Made by a program: the position numbers and the translations under genes. From positions 2,852,001-2,916,000 of the forward strand of contig NZ_CP138332.1 of NCBI RefSeq assembly GCF_033955345.1: DNA of 64,000 nucleotides, given 5' to 3'. Of the stretch, positions 43,364 to 51,043 are shown piece after piece. The number at the start of each line of letters is the position of its first letter. The stretch's first letter is position 1. Below the pieces are notes generated by a model. The model did not search any database and had not been told where the DNA came from. It saw only the letters and a list, made by a program, of their open reading frames with translations. Origin of the DNA: Sphingobacterium bambusae (GTDB taxonomy: Bacteria; Bacteroidota; Bacteroidia; Sphingobacteriales; Sphingobacteriaceae).

Positions 43364-43570
43364 AGGCGTCGTATTAACCGTGTAAACCTGTGCGTTATCT
43401 CAAATCTTAGTAATAAATAGCCAATTTCAGAAACCGTCACAAGTGATGTCTTGTTTGAGAGATTTACAGGTAAATTTTAGATAGCAAATTTACTTTTCGA
43501 TAAGATAGTATTCGTTATGAATTTCAGGCTTTTGAAAGACTCCTGTTTTGCACTTTTCTTTTAACGCTAG

Positions 43571-43730
43571 AGACAGGTTTTGAGTGAAAGATCGTTGAAA
43601 AGGAACACGATGTTATGTTTTCTTAATATGTTCACAGTACACAGAAACTGTAGATTGAAATTTGCTCAGAATGAGATTGAGCCTCCCTCTGGCCATCCAA
43701 AATAAAGGCTACGTTGTAGGCTGAGAGCTG
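43571..43730. repeat. Diverged repeat copy R2, 3' of the reverse transcriptase gene
   Basis: Second copy of the ~150-bp repeat at 41533-41679, in the same orientation, with several insertions (for example ACAGTACACAGA after the AATATGTTC block). It ends 13 bp from the reverse transcriptase stop. With R1 it brackets the gene pair 41917-43363. The remaining part of the gap 43364-43743 holds no other feature that I can support. Confidence 0.65.
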
Positions 43731-43743
43731 TATAAAAACAAAA

Positions 43744-45360
43744 TTACCAGCGTTTATTCACTAAATGCTTATTAATGGCTTGACCGATAATCTGTTTTTT
43801 CTTTTTCAGCTGTCTAGAGAACGAATTTGTTTCAAACTGTTTTTTACAGCGTTTGATGTACGTGAGATAGTTTGAAGGTTGTTTAGCTTCTACATCAGTG
43901 TGGTGAAAAATAAAATCTCCTCTATCATCAATCACCAGCGAGTAACGTCTGCGGAATAACTGTTTGTTTTCAATTTTATTGGCATGCTTCAAGGGGGAAT
44001 TGTACAGTTTTTTTACTTGATTCAGGTATACCGCACGAGGAATCGTTGGATTACTTGCGGATAAGCGTACTGCACGACGTGAGCGTCGTTTTATAATCTC
44101 GATGACACGGCGGTAGTATTTTGCAATGTTAGTCGATTTTATAAGTGTATTATAGCCTCTGAACTCAAAGCCAAGATAATTCAATGGCGAGTCAATCAAC
44201 GTTTTGTCATTTAGAAGTTTAATAGCAGTGGTTCTTTTGTCTCCCGCTTTATTGTAAACCATTTTTTTAAAGAGGAAGCGTTCGGTCTTCTCTTTACTGA
44301 TTTTTACTTTAAAACTTAAAATCAGCTCATTGACAAAGTCATCGACGTATGACATTTCCTCAGGTTTGCAAAGTATAAGGATATCATCTGAGTATCTACG
44401 GTAATGTGCTCCGAGCTTTCTCGAGATTTCATTTACGATTGTCCGGTCAAATTCGATTAGATATAGATTAGCTAAGATCGCACTCAACGGTAAACCTTGG
44501 GGAATACCTATCATCTCGTTCCTACCACTTTCATTTCTATCTCCGCGAAATGGATTTTTGTATATTCGCAATTGTCCCTCCCTAATTGTCTTCCTAAATT
44601 CCTGGTTAGATTCAAAAAAACATTTAAAACCCTTGTTGCGCCTTATTTTTGCAAGTTTAGATTCATCAAAATTTCGGCTGCCTTTTTTCTTTAAGTCATT
44701 GTATAATATATAACTAAAGTTAGTGCATGACTTGTACACGTTATAGTGATCCGGAGGAAGTATCTTCTCATTAATAGCATATGCCCAGATATCGTATAAA
44801 ATCTCGTGATGTAGAGTTGAGAAGAAGCTTTTAAGGTCAATAGCCAAAACTGCTACATCGCCTTGAGATTCTACTCGGTCGTTTATCTCGGCAAAAACCT
44901 CGTGGGCAAAATGAATATTACTTTTACCGCTGCGATCTGTTTCACTTATAGGGATCGATCGGTACGCAAGTACTGCCTTGTCCAATTCCCAGTCCTCTTT
45001 CAGTTTGCTTTCATATGCAGATCCTAGTAAATGAGCATAGTAAGAATATATTAGAGAATCAAAATGGCTAGAGTAGTGTAGTGGCCTGTTTTTGATAGAT
45101 TTATCTGTTCCTGTACCATCCAATCGTTTATGACTGTGTCCACGTGATTTGGGGACTTTGACATGGTGTCTTTTTGGATCAGCTTTTTTATATTTTCTGT
45201 CGGAAAGAATGCGATGAATTAGTGGGAAAAAAGCATATGTAGCGACATACTTTGGAGAGGTTATTTTTCGATAGTAGTCTTTCCAATTCGTATTTACGCT
45301 TAAAGAGGGAGTGATATGCATGTAACCCTTACCCTGTAGCCAGTCTGGTTTTCTTTTCAT
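43744..45360 (-). CDS. Stand-alone reverse transcriptase, candidate defence-associated (UG/DRT-type)
   Basis: 538 aa RNA-directed DNA polymerase. Motif A is VLAIDLKSFFSTL with Asp175, motif B is GIPQGLPLSAILANLYLIEF (residues 285-304), motif C is YRRYSDDILIL with Asp325-Asp326, and NYLGFEF at 394-400 fits motif E. The N-terminal ~150 residues hold a basic stretch (RHHVKVPKSRGHSHKR) and RPLHYSSHFDSLIYSYYAHLL; a basic thumb-like region follows motif E. There is no maturase or HNH domain and no group II intron structure nearby, and no msr-msd retron is obvious. I cannot assign the UG class. The location in an accessory island supports an anti-phage role. Confidence 0.85.
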   Translation of the reverse strand: MKRKPDWLQGKGYMHITPSLSVNTNWKDYYRKITSPKYVATYAFFPLIHRILSDRKYKKADPKRHHVKVPKSRGHSHKRLDGTGTDKSIKNRPLHYSSHFDSLIYSYYAHLLGSAYESKLKEDWELDKAVLAYRSIPISETDRSGKSNIHFAHEVFAEINDRVESQGDVAVLAIDLKSFFSTLHHEILYDIWAYAINEKILPPDHYNVYKSCTNFSYILYNDLKKKGSRNFDESKLAKIRRNKGFKCFFESNQEFRKTIREGQLRIYKNPFRGDRNESGRNEMIGIPQGLPLSAILANLYLIEFDRTIVNEISRKLGAHYRRYSDDILILCKPEEMSYVDDFVNELILSFKVKISKEKTERFLFKKMVYNKAGDKRTTAIKLLNDKTLIDSPLNYLGFEFRGYNTLIKSTNIAKYYRRVIEIIKRRSRRAVRLSASNPTIPRAVYLNQVKKLYNSPLKHANKIENKQLFRRRYSLVIDDRGDFIFHHTDVEAKQPSNYLTYIKRCKKQFETNSFSRQLKKKKQIIGQAINKHLVNKRW

Positions 45361-45480
45361 AATTTAAAGAGCTTAGCAATGGGCTATCAATAATGCATAT
45401 TGTTTACATACCACCGTTTGGTGCGGACCAGGACCCAATAACTGAGTCATTGTAATTTCGATAAACTAAAGTCTAATAGA
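45361..45480 (-). promoter_or_regulatory. 5' region of the reverse transcriptase, candidate ncRNA/leader
   Basis: Non-coding DNA directly upstream of the RT start. On the minus strand it includes two small stems: CACC-AAAC-GGTG (around 45410-45425) and CAATA-TGCAT-TATTG (around 45390-45405). Many defence RTs use an adjacent structured RNA as template, so this is the first place to look. Nothing here proves an RNA gene. Confidence 0.3.
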
Positions 45481-45630
45481 ATGATGATAAATAGTTTCAA
45501 CAGAAAGAGTACCTTCATAGTGATGGCGTTCTTAATACTGGCTTCTTTAACTTCGGTGAGCGTGACAAGCTGTCTTATGACAATTGTGAGCTCGGCATTA
45601 AACCTTATTGACAAACGTCAAGCCTGTTAA
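45481..45630 (+). CDS. Possible 49-aa hydrophobic peptide
   Basis: Short frame beginning MMINSFNRKSTFIVMAFLIL, continuing through a hydrophobic Thr/Ser/Val-rich stretch with Cys31 (VTSCLMTIVSSALNLI) and ending IDKRQAC. It could be a single-pass membrane peptide or an exported peptide. The charged head followed by an uninterrupted hydrophobic core is better than random, but there is no clear ribosome-binding site. It lies between the divergent RT and 409-aa protein genes; 115 bp separate its stop from the latter. Could be a fragment of a lost gene. Confidence 0.35.
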   Translation: MMINSFNRKSTFIVMAFLILASLTSVSVTSCLMTIVSSALNLIDKRQAC

Positions 45631-45744
45631 TAACAGTAAAACCGCAAAAGGTTCTATAATCCTGCCTAATTGTAAACTGCTGTTTATCCCATTGACTAAG
45701 CAATTCAAATTTATTAAATTGCGACAACAATTAGTAATTTATTT

Positions 45745-46974
45745 ATGAAAAATAGTACAGAAGTAGCTAGAGGAAAGTACGTGTTTGGTATTACGCCAAA
45801 AGAACCAAGTAAGGCTTTAAAGCTTAATGATATTGTTTCACTAAAAAGTCATCCTTATCAAATTGAATATTCAGTGCCTAAGATTGGGGCGTATGCTAGA
45901 TTTACACCACCTCTAATGATAGTGATTGAGGTTTTAAATAAATCTACCCACGACACCTTGACTGGACTTAGGGACTCTAATCAATACAAATGCCTTTTCT
46001 ATTCTACAACAGAAGGGAAATTTGAGAAATTATGGTTTAAAGGTGAAGAATTAAAGTTTATTTCTGAGATTGCTAATGAGGATTTTGGCGTAACCTCTCC
46101 AAGCATAAATGAATGGAAAAAAGAGTTGATTGGAAAAGAGGTGGTTTTACAAACAGTTGATCTAGAGTTAGGTAAGCGAAAGACTTTTCAAGACACTGTA
46201 GATGGTCGTTCGAAAGTAAAAGACAGTAATTTATTAGATTATTTGCCACCTGTAGGATTAATAATAGATCTAAAGTACGAGGATGATCATACTAAGCACA
46301 GTGAAAAAACAGGCAAGATAACTACACAAAAGCAGGGGTTACAGGCAAAAATTAAGTGGTTGAATAATGAGTCGGGCAAAATTAGTGAGGAATTTGTTCC
46401 ATTAGTGTGTTTGAAGTTTGTAACCTTCAATGATAGTGCAGTTTTGTATAGTACAAACAAAACTTATTTTTTACCGTTAAAAGAGCGTAATGCACTAGAA
46501 TCAAATCCAAATTTACTTTATAAAGCTTATCCGGTTCATTTAAAATCGATCACATTTAAACATTATTACTATGTTTACAGTGTGTTTAATAGATTTTCTG
46601 AAAAGTCTAGTGTATTTTCAGAGAATTTTCCTGTGACATCTTTCCTGAATTTTGACGAGATGCTTAAAGATGGGTATGATTTAGGCGATCAAATCAAGAT
46701 CCAAGCATTTTTTGGAAAAGAAAATATCGAAAGCGTGAAAGGGAAATGGTATTTCATTAGTTATATCGATAAACAAGAAAACCACACTGAAAGGATCATT
46801 TATATTCAGGATTTTGCTGATTTAGGAGAAGGAAAGGCAGAACCATCCAAAGGCGCTCTTAGATGTAATTGTTTACTTCGCGGTGGGGCAATTAGAAATT
46901 TTAGAATAGAAGGAATTAAAAAATGTGTTCAGATGCCCGATGAGTTTGAAAAGATATTTTTTGAAAGAATCTAA
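45745..46974 (+). CDS. Unknown 409-aa protein beside the reverse transcriptase
   Basis: 409 aa, soluble, Lys-rich and A/T-rich. It begins MKNSTEVARGKYVFGITPKE. The sequence reads as several beta-rich modules (for example DYLPPVGLIIDLKYEDDH, YYYVYSVFNRFSEKSSVF). The C-terminal RIIYIQDFADLGEGK ... LRGGAIRNFRIEGIKKCVQMP vaguely recalls the ligand-binding end of WYL-type proteins, but I would not assign it. Divergent from the RT with a 384-bp shared upstream region, so joint regulation is possible. Confidence 0.65.
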   Translation: MKNSTEVARGKYVFGITPKEPSKALKLNDIVSLKSHPYQIEYSVPKIGAYARFTPPLMIVIEVLNKSTHDTLTGLRDSNQYKCLFYSTTEGKFEKLWFKGEELKFISEIANEDFGVTSPSINEWKKELIGKEVVLQTVDLELGKRKTFQDTVDGRSKVKDSNLLDYLPPVGLIIDLKYEDDHTKHSEKTGKITTQKQGLQAKIKWLNNESGKISEEFVPLVCLKFVTFNDSAVLYSTNKTYFLPLKERNALESNPNLLYKAYPVHLKSITFKHYYYVYSVFNRFSEKSSVFSENFPVTSFLNFDEMLKDGYDLGDQIKIQAFFGKENIESVKGKWYFISYIDKQENHTERIIYIQDFADLGEGKAEPSKGALRCNCLLRGGAIRNFRIEGIKKCVQMPDEFEKIFFERI

Positions 46975-47074
46975 TTTTTTTAATCTAATAAAAATATTGT
47001 AGTTTATTTGGAAGATCACATATTGAGATGAGACTTTCCTTTACGGGCACAGTTCCCAAATAGATTATGAAAAC

Positions 47075-47104
47075 AAAAAAAACCGCCTACACTCCTGCAG
47101 GCGG
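47075..47104 (-). terminator. Terminator of the phosphodiesterase operon
   Basis: Stem CCGCCT / AGGCGG (47083-47088, 47099-47104) with a 10-base loop. Read on the minus strand it is followed by a run of eight T. It lies 31 bp beyond the stop of the minus-strand gene ending at 47135 and marks the right border of the A/T-rich island. Confidence 0.8.
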
Positions 47105-47134
47105 CCGAAAAATCATACCCAAGAAACATTCCCG

Positions 47135-48400
47135 TTAGGGAATTATCCAGCGGTTTACTGCATTATGCTCTGCGGAGAGCACAAGCTTATAAAACTTTTT
47201 GCCGGCAAGTGCTACGGGTAGCGCTATAGAAGCCTTTCCTTTGGCGAGGTCAACTTTACCAAGGGACGTATAGCTATCCGCTTGTGCTACCCCTTTTTCC
47301 TTAAAGGTATTGCTTTCGGCTAGGAAAAGCTCCACTTGACCCTCTTTGGCAAAGGGCGTCCATTCGGCTTCTATTTTGCCGTCGACCAGCTTAGCTTTTG
47401 GATCGGCGATGGATACCTTACCGACGAAAGGCACGCCATCCAGTTCCCAAGCCTGCTGCTGCGGAATATTCACCTCGAGGTGGCGCGCTACAGAAGGCAG
47501 TATATCGACGATAGCCGGTTGGTGCGCATGGAAATGCTGATTTAGCCCCTGCTTGTTGGTGGCGATCCAGATGGTGCGCTCGCGATCCGTTTGGCCACCG
47601 TGGGAAAGGCCTGTGGCTACATCGCGACCATGATCGGTGATGATCACCACCATCCAATCTTCATTGAAATACTGCTCGCGGTATTTGACGGCGTTGTAGA
47701 TATCGCCCACCTGTCTATCCGCTTTGTGCACGGCATCATACATCCCTTCGGCATCGCCGAAGATATGGCCGGCATTATCCGTATACTGCAGGTACACCCA
47801 GCTGAGGTCTGGCGCTTCCGTGCGGATGCTTTGCCAAGCTTGTGCCGTAACCTCCTCATCGATCTTGCTGATGTAGGTGGTCATCTTATCGTGCGGAAAA
47901 CGAAGGGTATCCAGCTCGTAGCCGTCGTAATGGTAATCGATTTTCAATTTGTTGGTCTCCGGCTTTCCTTCGCCCAAAATTTTCGTGCGGTTGTCTAGCC
48001 AAGTGGAGTAGATGCCTAGTTTGCGATTGGGTTGCTGGGCTTTGAGGTGACGGAAGATGGTCCAGTAGTTGTAATTGGGGGCGCTAACATCATTGCCCCA
48101 TACATTGTGCTTATTGCCCCAAGTGCCGGTGATCATGCTGGTGTAGCATACCGCGGATATGGTAGGCGTTTGCGAGTAGCCGCCACGCTCGCCACCCATG
48201 TAGGCGCGCGTGTATCCACCATCTTTGGAGATTTCATCAATATTGGGCGTATCCTCCCGCTCGATCACATCGGCAGGGATGCCGTCTACAATCACCAAGA
48301 GGGCTTTTTTGACTTTCGCTGTTGGCGCTTGCGCGAAGCTGCCGGTGCTGTGCAATAGCGCTAGGCAAAGGCCCAGCAGGCCGTAGTTTAGTTTCTTCAT
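47135..48400 (-). CDS. Alkaline-phosphatase-superfamily nucleotide pyrophosphatase/phosphodiesterase
   Basis: 421 aa from the ATG at 48400, chosen for the signal peptide (LLGLCLALLHSTGSFAQ). Metal site residues appear as Asp39 in VIVDGIPAD, a Thr/Ser nucleophile within TPTISAV (residues 78-84, most likely Ser82), YTDNAGHIFG, ITDHGRD and SHGG. That is the two-zinc pattern of NPP-type enzymes. The C-terminal ~80 residues look like an Fn3 or Ig-like strand domain. It probably cleaves an extracellular phosphodiester. The gene overlaps the metallophosphoesterase gene by 4 bp. Confidence 0.9.
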   Translation of the reverse strand: MKKLNYGLLGLCLALLHSTGSFAQAPTAKVKKALLVIVDGIPADVIEREDTPNIDEISKDGGYTRAYMGGERGGYSQTPTISAVCYTSMITGTWGNKHNVWGNDVSAPNYNYWTIFRHLKAQQPNRKLGIYSTWLDNRTKILGEGKPETNKLKIDYHYDGYELDTLRFPHDKMTTYISKIDEEVTAQAWQSIRTEAPDLSWVYLQYTDNAGHIFGDAEGMYDAVHKADRQVGDIYNAVKYREQYFNEDWMVVIITDHGRDVATGLSHGGQTDRERTIWIATNKQGLNQHFHAHQPAIVDILPSVARHLEVNIPQQQAWELDGVPFVGKVSIADPKAKLVDGKIEAEWTPFAKEGQVELFLAESNTFKEKGVAQADSYTSLGKVDLAKGKASIALPVALAGKKFYKLVLSAEHNAVNRWIIP

Positions 48401-49227
48401 TGGATATACTCCCATTTTACATTGTCTTTGGATAGTTCTACCTCGAGGTGTCCCGGCGCAGTGCCATGGAACACACCATGCCACCAGTTGCCCGATACGG
48501 CGCCGGCAGTAATAAACTGTACACCTTTGACCTTGATTTCCTCATAGAGGTGCATATGCCCTTGTAGAACCAGCTTAAGGTTGTGATTTTCAAAAAGATC
48601 GAACACCTGCTTTTGGTTTTGGAAGGTATCTGCGCCTGTATAGCGGCCTTCCAATACGGGGTAGTACACAGATAGGAAGGGAACATGCGACACCACGACA
48701 ATAGGCTGCTCTTGTGGCGTTTTGCTTAACAGATCTTTCAGCCAATTCAGCTGCTCGGATTTGACGCTGTATTGGTTATTCTCTACCTCCACGCTGTTCA
48801 AAACGATAAAGGTGCAGCCTTTATGCGTAAAGCTATAATAGGTGTTGCCAAAGGTTTTCTCGAAGGCTTGGAAATCGTTCTTGCCATGGCGGAGGGAGCT
48901 CGGCAGGCGATCGTGATTGCCAATAGCCATATGGTAGGGCTTGTTGGTTTTATCCAGCAGATCCTTTAACTGAGCGAGTCGCTTTTCGCCTTGGGGAACA
49001 TCCGCCGGTTTAAGGTTATCGATATCGACATTGTCGCCACCGCTAAGCACAAAGTCTATCGACTTGGGCAGTTTTTGCAGGCGTTGGGCAACTTGATGCA
49101 GCGTGCTATCGCTGTGGATATGTAAATCCGTAAGAAACGCAAATTTGAATTGCTGTGCCTTGACGGCAGGACTGCTGCCCAACAAGATGCTGAGCAACAG
49201 GATGATGATGTGGGGTGTCTTTTTCAT
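48397..49227 (-). CDS. Secreted calcineurin-like metallophosphoesterase
   Basis: 276 aa, signal peptide about residues 1-24. All five metal-binding blocks are visible: TDLHIHSD, GGDNVD, GNHDR, VSHVPF and QGHMHLY. Such enzymes cleave phosphomono- or diesters in the periplasm. It starts exactly at the last base of the SusD gene and overlaps the next gene, so SusC, SusD and both phosphoesterases form one transcript. Confidence 0.92.
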   Translation of the reverse strand: MKKTPHIIILLLSILLGSSPAVKAQQFKFAFLTDLHIHSDSTLHQVAQRLQKLPKSIDFVLSGGDNVDIDNLKPADVPQGEKRLAQLKDLLDKTNKPYHMAIGNHDRLPSSLRHGKNDFQAFEKTFGNTYYSFTHKGCTFIVLNSVEVENNQYSVKSEQLNWLKDLLSKTPQEQPIVVVSHVPFLSVYYPVLEGRYTGADTFQNQKQVFDLFENHNLKLVLQGHMHLYEEIKVKGVQFITAGAVSGNWWHGVFHGTAPGHLEVELSKDNVKWEYIQ

Positions 49228-51032
49228 TACCAGCCAAATATTTGTGTTAAGTTAGGATTTAATCGGATTTCATTTTGCGGAATAGGGCGATAATAATATT
49301 TTGGTGCTTCGAAGGTACCGGTGCGTTCGATGGTTTCTACCGTGCCGTTAGTGCCTTGCGAAAGGAATACGCCCACATCCTGCCCGAAGGTGCCCGCGCG
49401 GTAATATTGTAGTTCGCGGCCCAGGCTGTTTTTCTCTTTTACGGCCGGAATTGTGGCCGAAGCGGGTAGTAGTTCCAGATCTGGAATGCCGTCGCCGGTC
49501 ATATCATGCTTGCCTAGGCCGGAGAAATAGATTCCCTCGCGTTTGTTCTCCAATAGCTTGCCTAGGTTCCAGCGCATCAGGTCATCAAAGCGGAAGCCTT
49601 CGAAGGCCAGCTCTACACGACGCTCGCGGCGCACTTCCAAGACGAGGTTGCGCTGTGCGCTCGCTATGTTGCTGTGCTTGGCAGACATCACGGGATCGAT
49701 GGCTTGCGCCAAGAGCAGATCGGGCATGCCCGCACGCTTGCGCAGCAGGTTGATGCTGCGGTCAAGATCCGCTTGCGTTAAGATGCCCAGTTCGGCTTTG
49801 GCTTCGGCAAAGTTGAGCAGCACCTCTGCATAGCGGTAAAGTGGAATATCCAAGTTGCGGCGTGTCTCCACGCTGAGGGTGTTTTGGAACCCCTTGATTT
49901 GGTGGTAGCCGGAGAAGTTCTTGGCCAGCTGCTGCACGTATAGACCCGGCCCTTGGGCATAGGTATGCGAGTAGATAAGCTCCCAGCCCGGGAAGGCGTA
50001 GGACTGTGCCAAGCGGGGATCCCGGTTTTCAAATTCTTGAACAAAGGAGAAGCGCTCATAGCCGGTCTGGCTGGAGTAGAAAGAGCCATCGCGCATCAAG
50101 TAAGCCTGTAGCAGGTCGCGTAGCGGATAATACTCGTAGTTGCCAAACATGCCCGGCCATTCATCGGCATTCAGCACATTGTTGGCGTAGAAGCGACCCA
50201 AGACCACCTCGGGGTTGTTATCGAGGTTTTCGCTGAAGAACAAGCTGGCGTAGTCGGTTTCCGGATTGCCGGTATTGTGGATGGAAAAGCCGCCTTCATT
50301 CATCACTTGGTTGCTCAAGGTATGCGCTTTTTCCAAAAAGCTGCTTGCTGTGCTCTTGAGGTTTAGCTCGTCGTGGTATTTGCGATAGGTGCCCTCGTAC
50401 AGCGCAAAGCGGCTGTATTCTTGCAGCACCACCCATTTGTTTACCGCGCCCAGTGCAGCGCTTGGGTTGACATGCTGCGCGGCATATTCGAAATCTTCCA
50501 TGATCTTGTCGACCACAAAGGCACGCGGATCGCGACCGGCAAAGAGGTAGTCTTCATCGTTTGCTTCCAAGGCTTTATCTACCCAAGGCACATCCGAGAA
50601 GCGTTTTACCTTATCCACATAGAAGCGGGCGCGGAAGTAACGGCCCAGGCCTTCATAATGTGCTTTTTCGCTCTCGCTGATCTGCGCTTTGCGCATATTT
50701 TCGAGGTAGAAGTTGGCCTTGCGCAGCTGGGCCCAATCCTCATGCGACCAGCCGGTAGTGATGGTGGTAGCGGAGGCATTTCCCGTCATCAGGTTCTTGA
50801 TCTCTGTGTTGCCGGTGGTGCTGGCATTGTCCGTGGTGGCATCGGCTTGGTAAATGCCCAGTCCGGAAAAGTTGTACATACCCACGATAAAAAGATCGAG
50901 GTCATTGGCGGTATTGAAAAAGCTCTCCTTGTTAATTTCCGTCTCGGAGCTCAGGTCCATAAAGTCGTCGTTGCAACTGCTGCTGGAGAAGAGGACGGCG
51001 CCGAAAAGTGCTAGTTTAATATATCTGTTCAT
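49227..51032 (-). CDS. SusD/RagB-like outer-membrane lipoprotein
   Basis: 601 aa. Lipoprotein signal MNRYIKLALFGAVLFSSSSC with Cys20. SusD features include INKESFFNTANDLDLFIVGMYN near the N-terminus, the C-terminal IPLYRYAEVLLNFAEAKAELG and RRERRVELAFEGFRFDDLMRW. It partners the SusC encoded 11 bp upstream. Binding target unknown, but the two co-transcribed phosphoesterases point to a phosphorylated ligand. Confidence 0.95.
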   Translation of the reverse strand: MNRYIKLALFGAVLFSSSSCNDDFMDLSSETEINKESFFNTANDLDLFIVGMYNFSGLGIYQADATTDNASTTGNTEIKNLMTGNASATTITTGWSHEDWAQLRKANFYLENMRKAQISESEKAHYEGLGRYFRARFYVDKVKRFSDVPWVDKALEANDEDYLFAGRDPRAFVVDKIMEDFEYAAQHVNPSAALGAVNKWVVLQEYSRFALYEGTYRKYHDELNLKSTASSFLEKAHTLSNQVMNEGGFSIHNTGNPETDYASLFFSENLDNNPEVVLGRFYANNVLNADEWPGMFGNYEYYPLRDLLQAYLMRDGSFYSSQTGYERFSFVQEFENRDPRLAQSYAFPGWELIYSHTYAQGPGLYVQQLAKNFSGYHQIKGFQNTLSVETRRNLDIPLYRYAEVLLNFAEAKAELGILTQADLDRSINLLRKRAGMPDLLLAQAIDPVMSAKHSNIASAQRNLVLEVRRERRVELAFEGFRFDDLMRWNLGKLLENKREGIYFSGLGKHDMTGDGIPDLELLPASATIPAVKEKNSLGRELQYYRAGTFGQDVGVFLSQGTNGTVETIERTGTFEAPKYYYRPIPQNEIRLNPNLTQIFGW

Positions 51033-51043
51033 GCTTGTTGTCG

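Noticed and set aside
43364..45744. Retron or group II intron around the reverse transcriptase
   Set aside because: No msr-msd-like inverted repeat ends or intron domain V-like hairpin could be seen, and the protein lacks maturase/endonuclease segments. Class left open.
46990..47050. Third copy of the R1/R2 repeat
   Set aside because: Only a short TGAGATGAGA-like match, not above what A/T-rich DNA gives by chance.
39879..47110. Copy of the tRNA-Lys 3' end marking a right attachment site
   Set aside because: I looked for TCAGCGGGGTCA-like sequence up to 47.1 kb and saw none, and there is no integrase gene.
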